A stretch of 64,000 nucleotides of DNA from Nocardia pneumoniae NBRC 100136 (GCF_000308755.1 NZ_BAGF01000084.1:1-64000); one strand, 5' to 3'; shown: positions 44,156-52,753, counted from the stretch's first letter. Numbers and translations: made by a program. Notes: a model not told the origin generated them from the letters alone.

Positions 44156-44629
44156 TCAACGCTGCTCGGTTCCGCCTGGCGAAGCGGGCGCTATGCCGGC
44201 GAGTTTTCGCAGCAAGCCGAGGGCAGGAGGGTGTTCGTCCGGGTCGAGGACCGCGAGCAGGATGCGCTGGACCTCATCGGCTTTCGGCAGTAGTTGCGCG
44301 TACTCGCGGCGACCGGTGCGAGTGAGGGCGATCCTTCGCTCCCGCTTGTCGGCGGGGTTGACCGATCGCTTGATCAGGTTCTTCCGTTCGAGTGACGCGG
44401 CGGATTGCGCCATCGTCGAGGTGTCGGTCCGCACTCGAGCGGATATCTCGTGTTGCGTCAATGGCCCGTCGGTGTAGACGACGTTCAGAATGGCGAACTG
44501 CGTTGGGGTGATGGAGTCGCCGACCGTGGCGTTCCAGATGGCGTTGTGTCGCTGGTAGAGCAGCCTGATCAGGTGGCCGGGCGTCTCCGCGAAGACATGC
44601 GGCACCAGCGCCGAGGTGAGTGACTCCAT
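44156..44629 (-). CDS. MarR-family transcriptional regulator
   Basis: A 157-residue winged-helix regulator: LIRLLYQRHNAIWNATVG, then ITPTQFAILNVVYTDGPLTQ, VRTDTSTMAQSAASLERKNL and the wing DKRERRIALTRTGR. It lies 75 nt upstream of, and in the same direction as, the DszC-like gene and is divergent from the dpg operon. It could therefore control either. The repeated GATAGTACG element upstream (44714-44769) is a candidate binding site. Confidence 0.9.
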   Translation of the reverse strand: MESLTSALVPHVFAETPGHLIRLLYQRHNAIWNATVGDSITPTQFAILNVVYTDGPLTQHEISARVRTDTSTMAQSAASLERKNLIKRSVNPADKRERRIALTRTGRREYAQLLPKADEVQRILLAVLDPDEHPPALGLLRKLAGIAPASPGGTEQR

Positions 44630-44713
44630 TCGCTGATTAGATCACGGTCGCGCCGCCGTTCGGGGCTGCTCGGTCGTTCGGCCAATAGGGTGACGACTCA
44701 TTGTCCCGAGGCC

Positions 44714-44769
44714 GATAGTACGCCTACGGACCATCTGGCAGCCGCTGCGGATAGTACGTGTACGGACCA
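44714..44769. promoter_or_regulatory. Two 20-nt direct repeats upstream of marR
   Basis: GATAGTACGCCTACGGACCA (44714-44733) and GATAGTACGTGTACGGACCA (44750-44769) differ at two positions and are 36 bp apart. Each contains TACG-NN-TACG. Their position 85-140 nt upstream of marR suggests an operator. Confidence 0.5.
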
Positions 44770-44847
44770 AGTTGAGTCAAGGGTATCCGCTCTGAATCGC
44801 TTGTAGAACAACGTATCTCGTCGTCGCCACACAGACCGTGGCCCGAC

Positions 44848-44864
44848 CCCCTAACGTTTAGGGG
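44848..44864. promoter_or_regulatory. CCCCTAA-CGT-TTAGGGG palindrome upstream of dpgA
   Basis: Perfect 7-bp arms with a 3-nt spacer. The TTAGGGG half-site also forms the inverted repeat in the iniB promoter region, although there the arms face the other way and are farther apart. Confidence 0.4.
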
Positions 44865-45033
44865 TTGCCACCCGTGATCATCCAGGGGTACTGTTCGGAA
44901 TCGATCGAAGTGGTGCTTCCGGGTCCGGACCGGAATCCGCATCACTACATAGGTTCTATGCGAATATGCCGCGTGGATCGATTACGGGGGGAACGGGGGT
45001 AACTGGTCAATATATTCAATGCACCCTGCTCGG

Positions 45034-45056
45034 ATGAATGCGTCAGACGCATTCAT
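45034..45056. promoter_or_regulatory. Perfect 23-bp palindrome, candidate TetR/GntR-type operator
   Basis: ATGAATGCGTC (45034-45044) and GACGCATTCAT (45046-45056) are perfect reverse complements about a single central A. It lies 139 nt upstream of the chosen dpgA start. Symmetry of this length is typical of TetR- or GntR-family operators. No such regulator gene is in the cluster. Confidence 0.6.
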
Positions 45057-45195
45057 GGGTGAGAACGGTCCGCCTTTCTTTCGTTATCCAGCTCTGGCGA
45101 GCTGGGCATAACGACTTCTCCTGGAAACGCATCGCGTTTATCGATCACGCGCCCCTATGTCCGCGCGTCTCCACGAATCACCACAGGAATTGAGC

Positions 45196-46338
45196 ATGAC
45201 GACCATGAGCACCGCCCGGGTGGAAACACTCGAGCAGAAATCACTCGACACCCGCACCCGGGTACCGGCCACCCTTCCGACGTTGCTGGGTGTGGCGACC
45301 GCCAACCCTCCCAACCGCTACAGCCAGCGCGAACTCGTCGAGCTGCTGAAGATCACCGACCCCAAGATCCGCGGTGTCTTCCTCAACGGCGGCATCGAGC
45401 AGCGGTACCTGACCCTCCCCCCACGCGGTGACGACGGCGAATTCCGCATCGAAACTCAAGGCGAGCTACTGGAAAAGCACCGAAACCACGGTGTGCGCAC
45501 GGGGGCGGACGCGGTGCGCCGATGCCTGCGCGAGATCGGGCGCGACCTGCATGACGTGCGTTACCTGGTGGCCGTCACCACCACCGGATTCCTCACTCCT
45601 GGTTTCAGTGCGCTGCTGATCAACGAGTTGGGCCTCGATCCGGACACGGCCCGGCTCGACGTCGTCGGCATGGGCTGTAACGCCGGACTCAACGGCCTTG
45701 CCGCCGTGTCCAATTGGGCGTCCACGCATCCGGGCGAGCTGGCTTTGCTCGTCTGCTCGGAAGCGTGCTCGGCGGCTTACGTGTTCGACGGAACAATGCG
45801 CACCGCGGTGGTGAACAGCCTGTTCGGTGACGGCGCGGCCGCGCTGGCCGTACAGGCGGGCAACGGCGGAGGCCGTGCGGCCGCGAGCACCGGTCGCACG
45901 CCCGTGCTCCTGACCACCAGCAGCTACATGATTCGGCACGCGGTCGGGGCGATGCGCTACGACTGGGATGAAGACGCCGGAAAATTCAGCTTCTACCTCG
46001 ACAAGGAAGTCCCCTACGAGGTCGGCGCGCACGCCGAGATCGTGATCGAGAAGTTGCTGCGCGGCACCGGATTGCGGCGCAAGGACATCGCGCACTGGAC
46101 CGTCCACTCGGGCGGCAAGAAGGTCATCGACGCGGTCAAGATCAACCTCGGCCTCACGTCCTACGACCTGCGCCACACCTCGAGTGTGATGCGCGATTTC
46201 GGCAACCTTTCCAGCGGCTCGTTCCTGTTCTCCTACCAGCGCCTGCTCGAGGAAGGGCAGGTCCGCCCCGGCGACTACGGCGTCCTCATGACGATGGGCC
46301 CCGGTTCGCAGATCGAATCCGCTCTTCTCCGTTTCTGA
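45196..46338 (+). CDS. dpgA: 3,5-dihydroxyphenylacetyl-CoA synthase (type III PKS)
   Basis: A 380-residue chalcone-synthase-fold enzyme that condenses four malonyl-CoA to 3,5-dihydroxyphenylacetyl-CoA in glycopeptide-antibiotic producers. Catalytic Cys161 lies in VGMGCNAGLNGL, the His in HWTVHSGGKKVID, and the Asn in RDFGNLSSGS. Its DpgA identity rests on both sequence and the dpgB-dpgC-dpgD genes that follow. I chose ATG 45196 (AGGA seven bases upstream); ATG 45157 would add 13 residues. First gene of an eight-gene operon. Confidence 0.92.
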   Translation: MTTMSTARVETLEQKSLDTRTRVPATLPTLLGVATANPPNRYSQRELVELLKITDPKIRGVFLNGGIEQRYLTLPPRGDDGEFRIETQGELLEKHRNHGVRTGADAVRRCLREIGRDLHDVRYLVAVTTTGFLTPGFSALLINELGLDPDTARLDVVGMGCNAGLNGLAAVSNWASTHPGELALLVCSEACSAAYVFDGTMRTAVVNSLFGDGAAALAVQAGNGGGRAAASTGRTPVLLTTSSYMIRHAVGAMRYDWDEDAGKFSFYLDKEVPYEVGAHAEIVIEKLLRGTGLRRKDIAHWTVHSGGKKVIDAVKINLGLTSYDLRHTSSVMRDFGNLSSGSFLFSYQRLLEEGQVRPGDYGVLMTMGPGSQIESALLRF

Positions 46339-46371
46339 TCCACGTCCACCGAACTAGACACAGGGGGAACG

Positions 46372-47076
46372 ATGACCGCATCCGACGGAGCCACGACCAA
46401 CGTTCTGGCCGCGGTGATACCCGCCGATCGACCACTGTCACCTGAGCTGATCGGCACGGTGACGGCCATCGCGCTGCGTGCCGAAGACGCGCCGCAGGAC
46501 CGGCCGCACAGTGTCGTCCTGTATGTCAGCGGGCCACAAGCGGGACAGGGCTTTTCGTGGCCAGGCCCGGTCGATATCGGCACCGTCGGCAAATGGGAAG
46601 GCGCTTTGCGGCGCTTGGAACAAGTGCCGGCGCCGATCGTCGCCGTCGTCGACGGAGACGCCTACGGCCCGGCGGCCGAACTGCTGCTCGTCTCCGACTA
46701 TCGGATCCTGCGATCCGGGTCGATCTTCGGATTCGCGACCTCCGAGGGAGGTGCCTGGCCCGGGATGGCGCTGCATCGGCTGGTCGCCCAGCACGGCGCT
46801 GGACCTGCCAGGACGCTCGCGGTACAGAGGCGCAGCCTATCGGCGGCCCAAGCGCTGGAGCAGGGCTTGGTGGACGCGGCGATCGATGACGACGCCCAAG
46901 CCGAAACCCAAGCGGTACAAGCCGGTCTGGCGCTGTTCGACGGGGTCGCGGGGACCGAGATCGCCATCCGCAGGCGTCTGATCCTGGACGCGACGGCCAC
47001 CCGATTCGAAGATGCGCTGGGCGCGCATCTGGCGGCGTCCGACCGAGCGCTACGACGACTCGGGAGCACATTGTGA
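46372..47076 (+). CDS. dpgB: DpgB, enoyl-CoA-hydratase-like helper of DpgA
   Basis: A 234-residue crotonase-fold protein (APIVAVVDGDAYGPAAELLL, then DYRILRSGSIFGFATSEGGA). In the dihydroxyphenylglycine pathway DpgB binds DpgA and increases its output, helping cyclisation/aromatisation. RBS GGGGGA precedes ATG 46372. The stop overlaps the dpgC start (GTGA at 47073-47076). Confidence 0.88.
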   Translation: MTASDGATTNVLAAVIPADRPLSPELIGTVTAIALRAEDAPQDRPHSVVLYVSGPQAGQGFSWPGPVDIGTVGKWEGALRRLEQVPAPIVAVVDGDAYGPAAELLLVSDYRILRSGSIFGFATSEGGAWPGMALHRLVAQHGAGPARTLAVQRRSLSAAQALEQGLVDAAIDDDAQAETQAVQAGLALFDGVAGTEIAIRRRLILDATATRFEDALGAHLAASDRALRRLGSTL

Positions 47077-48383
47077 CCACACTGCCGCAGTTCATCGGCG
47101 ACATCGGATACGACCACGCGGCACTCCATGCCGCCGCCACCGAATGCGCCCGCACGCTGCGCGAACTCGGGCCGGTCGCCGACCGTGACGAGGCCGCGGC
47201 CGCCCAGGCCGCGCACGCACACCATGCTTTGCGAACCCTGCGCCGGGCGTTCCTGCGCACCCATCTTTCCGCCGTGTACCTCTCCGCCACCGACAACCTG
47301 CGCGAATCACTGCGCTCGAGCGAGCTCGCCGCCACGGTCGCCACCCGGTTCCCCGGCCTGCTGCCCGAGCCCGGTCAGCTCGCCGCCGACGCCGCAGCGG
47401 TCCAGGCGCACAAGGAAGGCTGGGAGATCGACCAGGGAATCTTCTTCCACGCGGTGTTCTCCGACCCGGTCGCGGGTGAACACCTGCTCGACGCGATGCG
47501 CAGGCCGACCAGTCGCGCACAGGCGCTGCTGCCCGAGTTCCAGACCACCGGCCGGATCACCCTGCCCGCGGCGACCCTGACTCGCTCCGGGCACAGCGCG
47601 ACCATCACGATCACCAACACCCACTGCCTCAACGCCGAGGACAACCAGCACGTCGCCGATATGGAAACCGCCGTCGACCTGGTGCTGCTCGATCAGCAGT
47701 CGAAGGTAGGGGTGGTGCGGGGCGGCGAAATGACCCACCCGCGTTATCGCGGCAAACGGGTGTTCAGCGCGGGCATCAACCTCACTCAGCTGCACCAGGG
47801 GAAGATCTCCTACGTCGAGTTCCTGCTCGGCCGTGAGACCGGGTATATCGCCAAGCTTCTGCGTGGCTTGTCGGCCGATGATTCCGGCGAGTGGCCACCG
47901 CGGCTGCGGACGAAACCATGGATCGCCGGGGTGGACACCTTCGCGATCGGCGGCGGCGCGCAGTTGCTGCTGGTCTTCGATCGAGTGATCGCCGCCGCCG
48001 ACAGCTACTTCAGTCTTCCGGCGGCTCAGGAGGGGATCGTTCCCGGCGCGGCGAATCTGCGGCTCGGGCGCGGCTCGACGTCGCGGCTGTCGCGCGAGGT
48101 GATTCTCTGGGGCAGGCGAATTCGCGCCACCGAACCCGACGCGCGGTACGTGTTCGACACCGTCGTCGAACCCGACGCGATGGACACCGAAATCGCCCGC
48201 GCCGCCGAGCAACTGGCAGCCGACGCGGTGGTAGCGAACAAACATATGATCGTGACCGCCGAGGAACCACAAGACGACTTCCGCCGGTACATGGCCGAGT
48301 TCGCACTGCACCAAGCGCTTCGGCTCTACGGCGCGGACGTGCTGGCGAAGGTGGGCCGGTTCAGCGCGGGAGCACACCGGTGA
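47073..48383 (+). CDS. dpgC: DpgC, cofactor-free 3,5-dihydroxyphenylacetyl-CoA dioxygenase
   Basis: A 436-residue crotonase-superfamily oxygenase with an N-terminal helical extension of about 190 residues, as in known DpgC. The core contains GKRVFSAGINLTQLHQGKIS, KPWIAGVDTFAIGGGAQLLL and LPAAQEGIVPGAANLRLGR. DpgC uses O2 without metal or flavin to turn 3,5-dihydroxyphenylacetyl-CoA into 3,5-dihydroxyphenylglyoxylate and free CoA. GTG start coupled to dpgB, stop overlapping dpgD, so the three are translationally linked. Confidence 0.92.
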   Translation: MTTLPQFIGDIGYDHAALHAAATECARTLRELGPVADRDEAAAAQAAHAHHALRTLRRAFLRTHLSAVYLSATDNLRESLRSSELAATVATRFPGLLPEPGQLAADAAAVQAHKEGWEIDQGIFFHAVFSDPVAGEHLLDAMRRPTSRAQALLPEFQTTGRITLPAATLTRSGHSATITITNTHCLNAEDNQHVADMETAVDLVLLDQQSKVGVVRGGEMTHPRYRGKRVFSAGINLTQLHQGKISYVEFLLGRETGYIAKLLRGLSADDSGEWPPRLRTKPWIAGVDTFAIGGGAQLLLVFDRVIAAADSYFSLPAAQEGIVPGAANLRLGRGSTSRLSREVILWGRRIRATEPDARYVFDTVVEPDAMDTEIARAAEQLAADAVVANKHMIVTAEEPQDDFRRYMAEFALHQALRLYGADVLAKVGRFSAGAHR

Positions 48384-49189
48384 CCCCGATGCCGGATCTC
48401 ACCACCGTGGTCTACCGCAAGCACGGCCGCGTCGCCACCGTCGAACTCGATCGCCCAGAAGTGCTCAACGCGATGAACGTGCGGATGCACGCCGAGCTCG
48501 CACAGGTATGGGACGACATCGAACGCGACGACGACATCTGGGTAGCGGTCCTCAGCGGCCGCGGCGGTCGAGCCTTCTCGGTCGGGCAGGACCTGAAAGA
48601 ACTGTCCCAGCGCATCGACCGCGGCGACGGGCACTCCACCTTCGGCAGCGCGGGCAAACCGGGATTCCCGCGGATCACCGAACGGTTCGGATTCCCGAAA
48701 CCGCTGATCGCCAAGGTTGCCGGATATGCGCTCGGCGGCGGTTTCGAACTCGCTCTCGCGTGCGACATCGTGATCGCCGCCGACAACGCCGAGTTCGGGC
48801 TCACCGAAGCGAAACTCGGCCTGATCCCCGGCGCGGGAGGCGTCTTCCGGTTGCCGCGCCAGGCGCCCTACCGGATCGCGCTCGGCCATCTGCTCACCGG
48901 TCGGCGCATGACCGCGCTCCGCGCCGCCGAGCTCGGCCTGGTCAACGAAGTCGTTTCCGTTGCCGATCTCGACGCGTGCACCGATGCCTGGGTCACCGAC
49001 ATCCTGGCGTGCGCGCCGCTGTCGGTGCGCGCCATCAAGGAGGCGGCGGCCTCGTCGGTGACCATGCCACTGTCCGAGGCGTTCACCGCCCGATACCACT
49101 GGGAAACCCTGCGCGCCGATTCCGCCGACGCCGAAGAAGGCCCGCGCGCGTTCGTCGAAAAACGACCACCGATCTGGACCGGCCGCTGA
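48380..49189 (+). CDS. dpgD: DpgD, enoyl-CoA hydratase
   Basis: A 269-residue crotonase: VATVELDRPEVLNAMNVRMH, RAFSVGQDLKELSQ and KVAGYALGGGFELALACDIV, with Glu residues in TEAKLGLIPGAGG for water addition or elimination. In the known pathway DpgD assists dehydration during ring formation together with DpgB. GTG 48380 overlaps the dpgC stop (GTGA). Confidence 0.9.
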   Translation: MTPMPDLTTVVYRKHGRVATVELDRPEVLNAMNVRMHAELAQVWDDIERDDDIWVAVLSGRGGRAFSVGQDLKELSQRIDRGDGHSTFGSAGKPGFPRITERFGFPKPLIAKVAGYALGGGFELALACDIVIAADNAEFGLTEAKLGLIPGAGGVFRLPRQAPYRIALGHLLTGRRMTALRAAELGLVNEVVSVADLDACTDAWVTDILACAPLSVRAIKEAAASSVTMPLSEAFTARYHWETLRADSADAEEGPRAFVEKRPPIWTGR

Positions 49190-49231
49190 CCGGGTCACCC
49201 GAGTCGCAGCACTATCAGGAACGAAAGGACC

Positions 49232-51040
49232 ATGAGTTCATCCACACCGCCCCGCAGGCTGGGCCGCGACATCATCTTCGACTATCTGCGTGCGGTGGGG
49301 ACCGAGTACGCGTTCGGTGTGCCCGGCACCCACGAGATCCCGCTGCTCGACGGAACAACCCTGCCCGAGAACGGCGTCGAGTACGTGCCGTGCCTGCACG
49401 AGAACATCGCCCTGGGCGCGGCCATGGGCTACGCCCGGATGTCGGGACGCCCCGGCGCGGCGATCGTGCACATCACGCCCGGCACGGCCAACATCATCGG
49501 CAATCTCTTCAACGCCTACCGATCCAACATCCCGCTCATCGTGTTCTGCGGGCAGCAGCACAGCGAGTTGCTGATCCAGGAACCGATCCTGGCCTCCGAC
49601 CTGGTCCACACGGCCGAGCAGTACACGAAGTGGTCCCACGAGATCCGCAGCGTCGACGAGATGCCGCTGGTGTTGCAGCGGGCCTTCAAGGAACTTCTGG
49701 TCCCGCCGTTCCGGCCGGTGTTCGTGTCGCTGCCGTGGAACTTCCTGCTCGAAGCGCCTGCCATGCAACAGCCGGGGCGCGTCACCCGCATCGCACACGC
49801 GGTCGGCGCGGACCCGGCCGGTGTCGCGGCCGCGGCGAAAGAGCTCGCGCACGCGAAGAACCCGGTGGTGCTGGTCGGCGATGGGGTCGGCGAGGCAGAT
49901 GCGTGGCCGGAGATCGAGCGGCTGTCGAGCGTTCTCGGCGCCGCCGTGTATTCGGAGAACCAGGCCAGCCGGATGAACTACCCGAACGATCTGCCGCACT
50001 GGCAAGGCGAACTGGTGCCCACCCAGGACGGGGTGCACATGCAGCTGGCCGACTTCGACACCATCTTCCAGATCGGCGTGAATTCCCAAGCCCAGATCCT
50101 GGTGTTCCGGTGGGAGAAGGGCCCGATCATTCCGCCCACCCTCACGCAGGTGACCCTGCACAACGATCCGTGGGAGATCGGCAAGAACGCGTACGCCGCC
50201 GTGGGCGTGCTCGGCGACATCAAACGCAGTCTGCCGCTGATCATCGACGCCGTCATCGAACATCCCGCCTACGATGAAGCCGCCGCGGCACAGCGCAATC
50301 AGCGCCTTCTGGCGCTCGATGCCCGCCGCGACGAGGCGTTCCTCGCGGCGGGACCCACCGCCCGCGGGCACGAGCCGACGATTCCGGACTACGTCGTGCC
50401 GATGGTGCTCGCCGAGGTGCAGAAGACCCTCGACAAGCCGCTGACCGTGATCAACGAGGATTTCGCGATCTCGGCGGCGATTCAGAAGGCGATCGCCTAC
50501 GACGGACCCGACGCCTATTTCTGCACCTCCGGCGGCTCCCTCGGGTTCTCCCTGCCCGCTTCGATCGGTATCGCCCTCGCCACGGGGACGCGCCGCTACG
50601 TCGTGACGATCGTCGGCGACGGTTCGGCCCTGTTCCACACCAACTCGTGGTGGACGACGAGCAAACTGGCGCTGCCGGTGCTGTATCTCGTCATGAACAA
50701 CCACGAGTACAAGACCCTCATGACCGGGCTGTCCGCCATCGAACAGATCTACGGCTGGCGGCCGAGCAACGACGCCTGGTATTTGCGGTTGGGTCAACCC
50801 AGCCAGGACTTCGCGGAGATCGCCGACAGCTTCGACATCGACGGCGAAGTGGTGACCAAGACCGCGAAACTCGCCGACGCGCTCCAACGCGGATTCAAAG
50901 CCCTCGATCAGGGCGAACCCTACGTGATCGATATTCGCATCGCGTCGGCGTCCGCACCCCCTATCGACATGCTGCTGGCCGACAAGCCCGGCGTCGACCC
51001 GGTTGTGATCGAACAGCTCCAGGCCATGGGTCCGCCGTGA
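49232..51040 (+). CDS. ThDP-dependent aryl-glyoxylate decarboxylase (benzoylformate-decarboxylase-like)
   Basis: A 602-residue ThDP enzyme. The cofactor motif is GDGS (462-465) to NN (489-490), and the ThDP-activating Glu57 is in LHENIALGAAMGYAR. It aligns by eye with benzoylformate decarboxylase: GVPGTHEIP (Thr33 where MdlC has Ser26), IVHITPGTANIIG (His80 at the MdlC His70 position), VFCGQQ, and YFCTSGGSLGFSLPA. A counterpart of MdlC His281 is not obvious. It sits where the known pathway has the HpgT aminotransferase. The natural substrate would be the DpgC product, 3,5-dihydroxyphenylglyoxylate, giving 3,5-dihydroxybenzaldehyde and CO2 (inference). ATG 49232 has AAAGGA upstream. Confidence 0.85.
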   Translation: MSSSTPPRRLGRDIIFDYLRAVGTEYAFGVPGTHEIPLLDGTTLPENGVEYVPCLHENIALGAAMGYARMSGRPGAAIVHITPGTANIIGNLFNAYRSNIPLIVFCGQQHSELLIQEPILASDLVHTAEQYTKWSHEIRSVDEMPLVLQRAFKELLVPPFRPVFVSLPWNFLLEAPAMQQPGRVTRIAHAVGADPAGVAAAAKELAHAKNPVVLVGDGVGEADAWPEIERLSSVLGAAVYSENQASRMNYPNDLPHWQGELVPTQDGVHMQLADFDTIFQIGVNSQAQILVFRWEKGPIIPPTLTQVTLHNDPWEIGKNAYAAVGVLGDIKRSLPLIIDAVIEHPAYDEAAAAQRNQRLLALDARRDEAFLAAGPTARGHEPTIPDYVVPMVLAEVQKTLDKPLTVINEDFAISAAIQKAIAYDGPDAYFCTSGGSLGFSLPASIGIALATGTRRYVVTIVGDGSALFHTNSWWTTSKLALPVLYLVMNNHEYKTLMTGLSAIEQIYGWRPSNDAWYLRLGQPSQDFAEIADSFDIDGEVVTKTAKLADALQRGFKALDQGEPYVIDIRIASASAPPIDMLLADKPGVDPVVIEQLQAMGPP

Positions 51041-51113
51041 TCGGCAAGGCCGCCACGCCGCGTTTCCGCGCCCGCGCTCCGCGTGGGCGCATCGCACCCG
51101 GAGGAAGAGGAAC

Positions 51114-52190
51114 ATGACCGAGGCAAGCCAGCGTTCCTGGCAACTGAATCGCCGCACACTGCTCGGCAGCGCCGCTGTCGCCGCGCTCGGTGCCGCAGGA
51201 ATCGGAGGGTTCTTGTTCACCGAGAGCGTCATCGGGCCGTGGCGGCTCACCGCGCGCAGACTGGTGGATCGCCTGCAGGACACCGCGGGCGGCACCTTCC
51301 CCGGTTGCCGGCGCAACCATGCCAAAGGGGTCGCCGTCGCCGGATACTTCGACAGCAATGGCAACGGTGTCGAGTTGTCGAAGGCGTCCGTTTTCCGGCC
51401 GGGGCGCTACCGGCTCGACGGACGGTTCTCCCTCGCAGGCGGCAATCCGCACATGCCCGATGTGCCGACCGCGCCCCGCGGGATGGGTTTGCGGCTGTTC
51501 CTGCCGGGTGGAGAGCAGTGGCGGATGGCGATGATCAACATTCCGGTCTTTCTCGATGCCACAGCGCAGGACTTCTACGACCGCACACTCGCTTTCGCCC
51601 CCGACCCGGCGACCGGCAAGCCCGACTCCACCGTGATGGGCCGGTACATCGCGGCACGTCCCAAGACCGCCGCGGCGCTGAGCATCATCGAACAAGGCGC
51701 GCCCCCGGCGACGTTCGCGGAGACGGCCTTCTTCGGGCTCAATGCCTTCGAGTTCACCAACGCCGAGGGCGACGCCGTACCGGTGCGCTGGCGACTCGTC
51801 CCGGACAATCCCGCTCCGCTCACCCAACCACCAGTCGGCGAGAACGCGCTGTTCGACGGCTTGGTCGCGGGCATTCAAGCCGCACCACTGCGCTGGAAAC
51901 TCGTCGTGACGGTCGGCGAGCGCGGCGTCGACCCCACCGACGACGCCACCAAGGCGTGGCCCGCCGGTCGCCGCGAGGTGCACGTGGGCACCGTGGTGGT
52001 GGAGCAGGCGCACACCGAATCCGCGGACAACGTGCAGAACGTGAACTTCGATCCGCTGGTGCTGCCCGACGGCATCGCGCCGTCCGACGACCCGCTCCTG
52101 CAGGCGCGCTCGGCAGCCTACGCCGAGTCGTACCGCCGCCGCGCGGGCGAATCGAAGCCCACCGGAGCCGTTGTGGTGAAGGAGCTCTGA
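51114..52190 (+). CDS. Tat-exported catalase-family heme peroxidase
   Basis: A 358-residue SrpA-like mini-catalase. The N-terminus has a twin-arginine signal (Arg13-Arg14 in LNRRTLLGSAAVAALGAAG). Heme residues are recognisable: distal His69 (RRNHAKG), distal Asn142 (MINIPVF) and proximal Tyr336 in the R-x3-Y pattern (RSAAY). It lacks the flavodoxin-like and tetramer-arm regions of large catalases. Such proteins often pair with a cytochrome b561, as here. Acting outside the membrane, it may oxidise a phenolic product of the operon or detoxify peroxide (inference). Confidence 0.83.
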   Translation: MTEASQRSWQLNRRTLLGSAAVAALGAAGIGGFLFTESVIGPWRLTARRLVDRLQDTAGGTFPGCRRNHAKGVAVAGYFDSNGNGVELSKASVFRPGRYRLDGRFSLAGGNPHMPDVPTAPRGMGLRLFLPGGEQWRMAMINIPVFLDATAQDFYDRTLAFAPDPATGKPDSTVMGRYIAARPKTAAALSIIEQGAPPATFAETAFFGLNAFEFTNAEGDAVPVRWRLVPDNPAPLTQPPVGENALFDGLVAGIQAAPLRWKLVVTVGERGVDPTDDATKAWPAGRREVHVGTVVVEQAHTESADNVQNVNFDPLVLPDGIAPSDDPLLQARSAAYAESYRRRAGESKPTGAVVVKEL

Positions 52191-52195
52191 CAACG

Positions 52196-52753
52196 ATGGC
52201 GCTGCGCGAAACCACTATCGACACCATGCGCTTCAGCGTTGTCGCGCGAATCCTGCACTGGACGATGGCAGCCCTGATCCTGGCCATGATCGGTATCGGC
52301 GCGGCGATGGTCGGCTACCTCGGCGCCTACCACCGGTTACTGGCTTGGCACAAGACCATCGGGCTTGCCATCCTGCTGCTCGCCGTCCTGCGCCTCGCCT
52401 ACCGTGTCCGCCACCGGCCACCACCACAGATCGAATCCATGCGGAGACCCGAGCGGCTCGTCGCGACCGGGTCCGAAATCCTGATGTACGCGCTGTTCCT
52501 GGCGCAACCGCTCGTCGGGTGGGCGCTGGTTTCGGCATCCGGTGTTCCCATCCATATCCTCGCGGGCCTGCGCGTTCCGGCGATCGCGCCCACCGACCCC
52601 GAGCTGTATGCCACGTTGCGCACGGTGCACAGCGCGCTCGCCTACCTGCTGCTGCTCGCACTGACCGCCCACATCTGCGCGGTCGCCTTCCACGCGATGG
52701 TCATGCGGGACAAGCTGCTTCGCCGCATGACTTTCCCGATCTTCCGCCGATAG
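52196..52753 (+). CDS. Cytochrome b561 family membrane protein
   Basis: A 185-residue four-helix b-type cytochrome. Candidate heme ligands are His21 (RILHWTMAAL), the His of LLAWHKTIG, and those of TVHSALAYLL and TAHICAVAFH. It starts 6 nt after the catalase-like gene and probably passes electrons between the quinone pool and the exported heme protein (family association). Confidence 0.85.
   Translation: MALRETTIDTMRFSVVARILHWTMAALILAMIGIGAAMVGYLGAYHRLLAWHKTIGLAILLLAVLRLAYRVRHRPPPQIESMRRPERLVATGSEILMYALFLAQPLVGWALVSASGVPIHILAGLRVPAIAPTDPELYATLRTVHSALAYLLLLALTAHICAVAFHAMVMRDKLLRRMTFPIFRR

Larger units (their letters stand above)
44630..45195. other. 566-bp divergent regulatory region of the dpg operon
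   Basis: No gene is supported between marR and dpgA. It contains the 20-nt direct repeats, a CCCCTAA/TTAGGGG palindrome, a short CATAG/CTATG inverted repeat (44948-44960), an A/T-rich stretch (about 45005-45020) and the 23-bp palindrome. Such length and symmetry imply complex control. An in-frame ATG at 45157 would shorten the gap to 527 bp. Confidence 0.65.

Noticed and set aside
45196..49189. A complete dihydroxyphenylglycine pathway for a glycopeptide antibiotic
   Set aside because: No aminotransferase, NRPS or tailoring genes are present in the window, so only the glyoxylate-forming part is supported.
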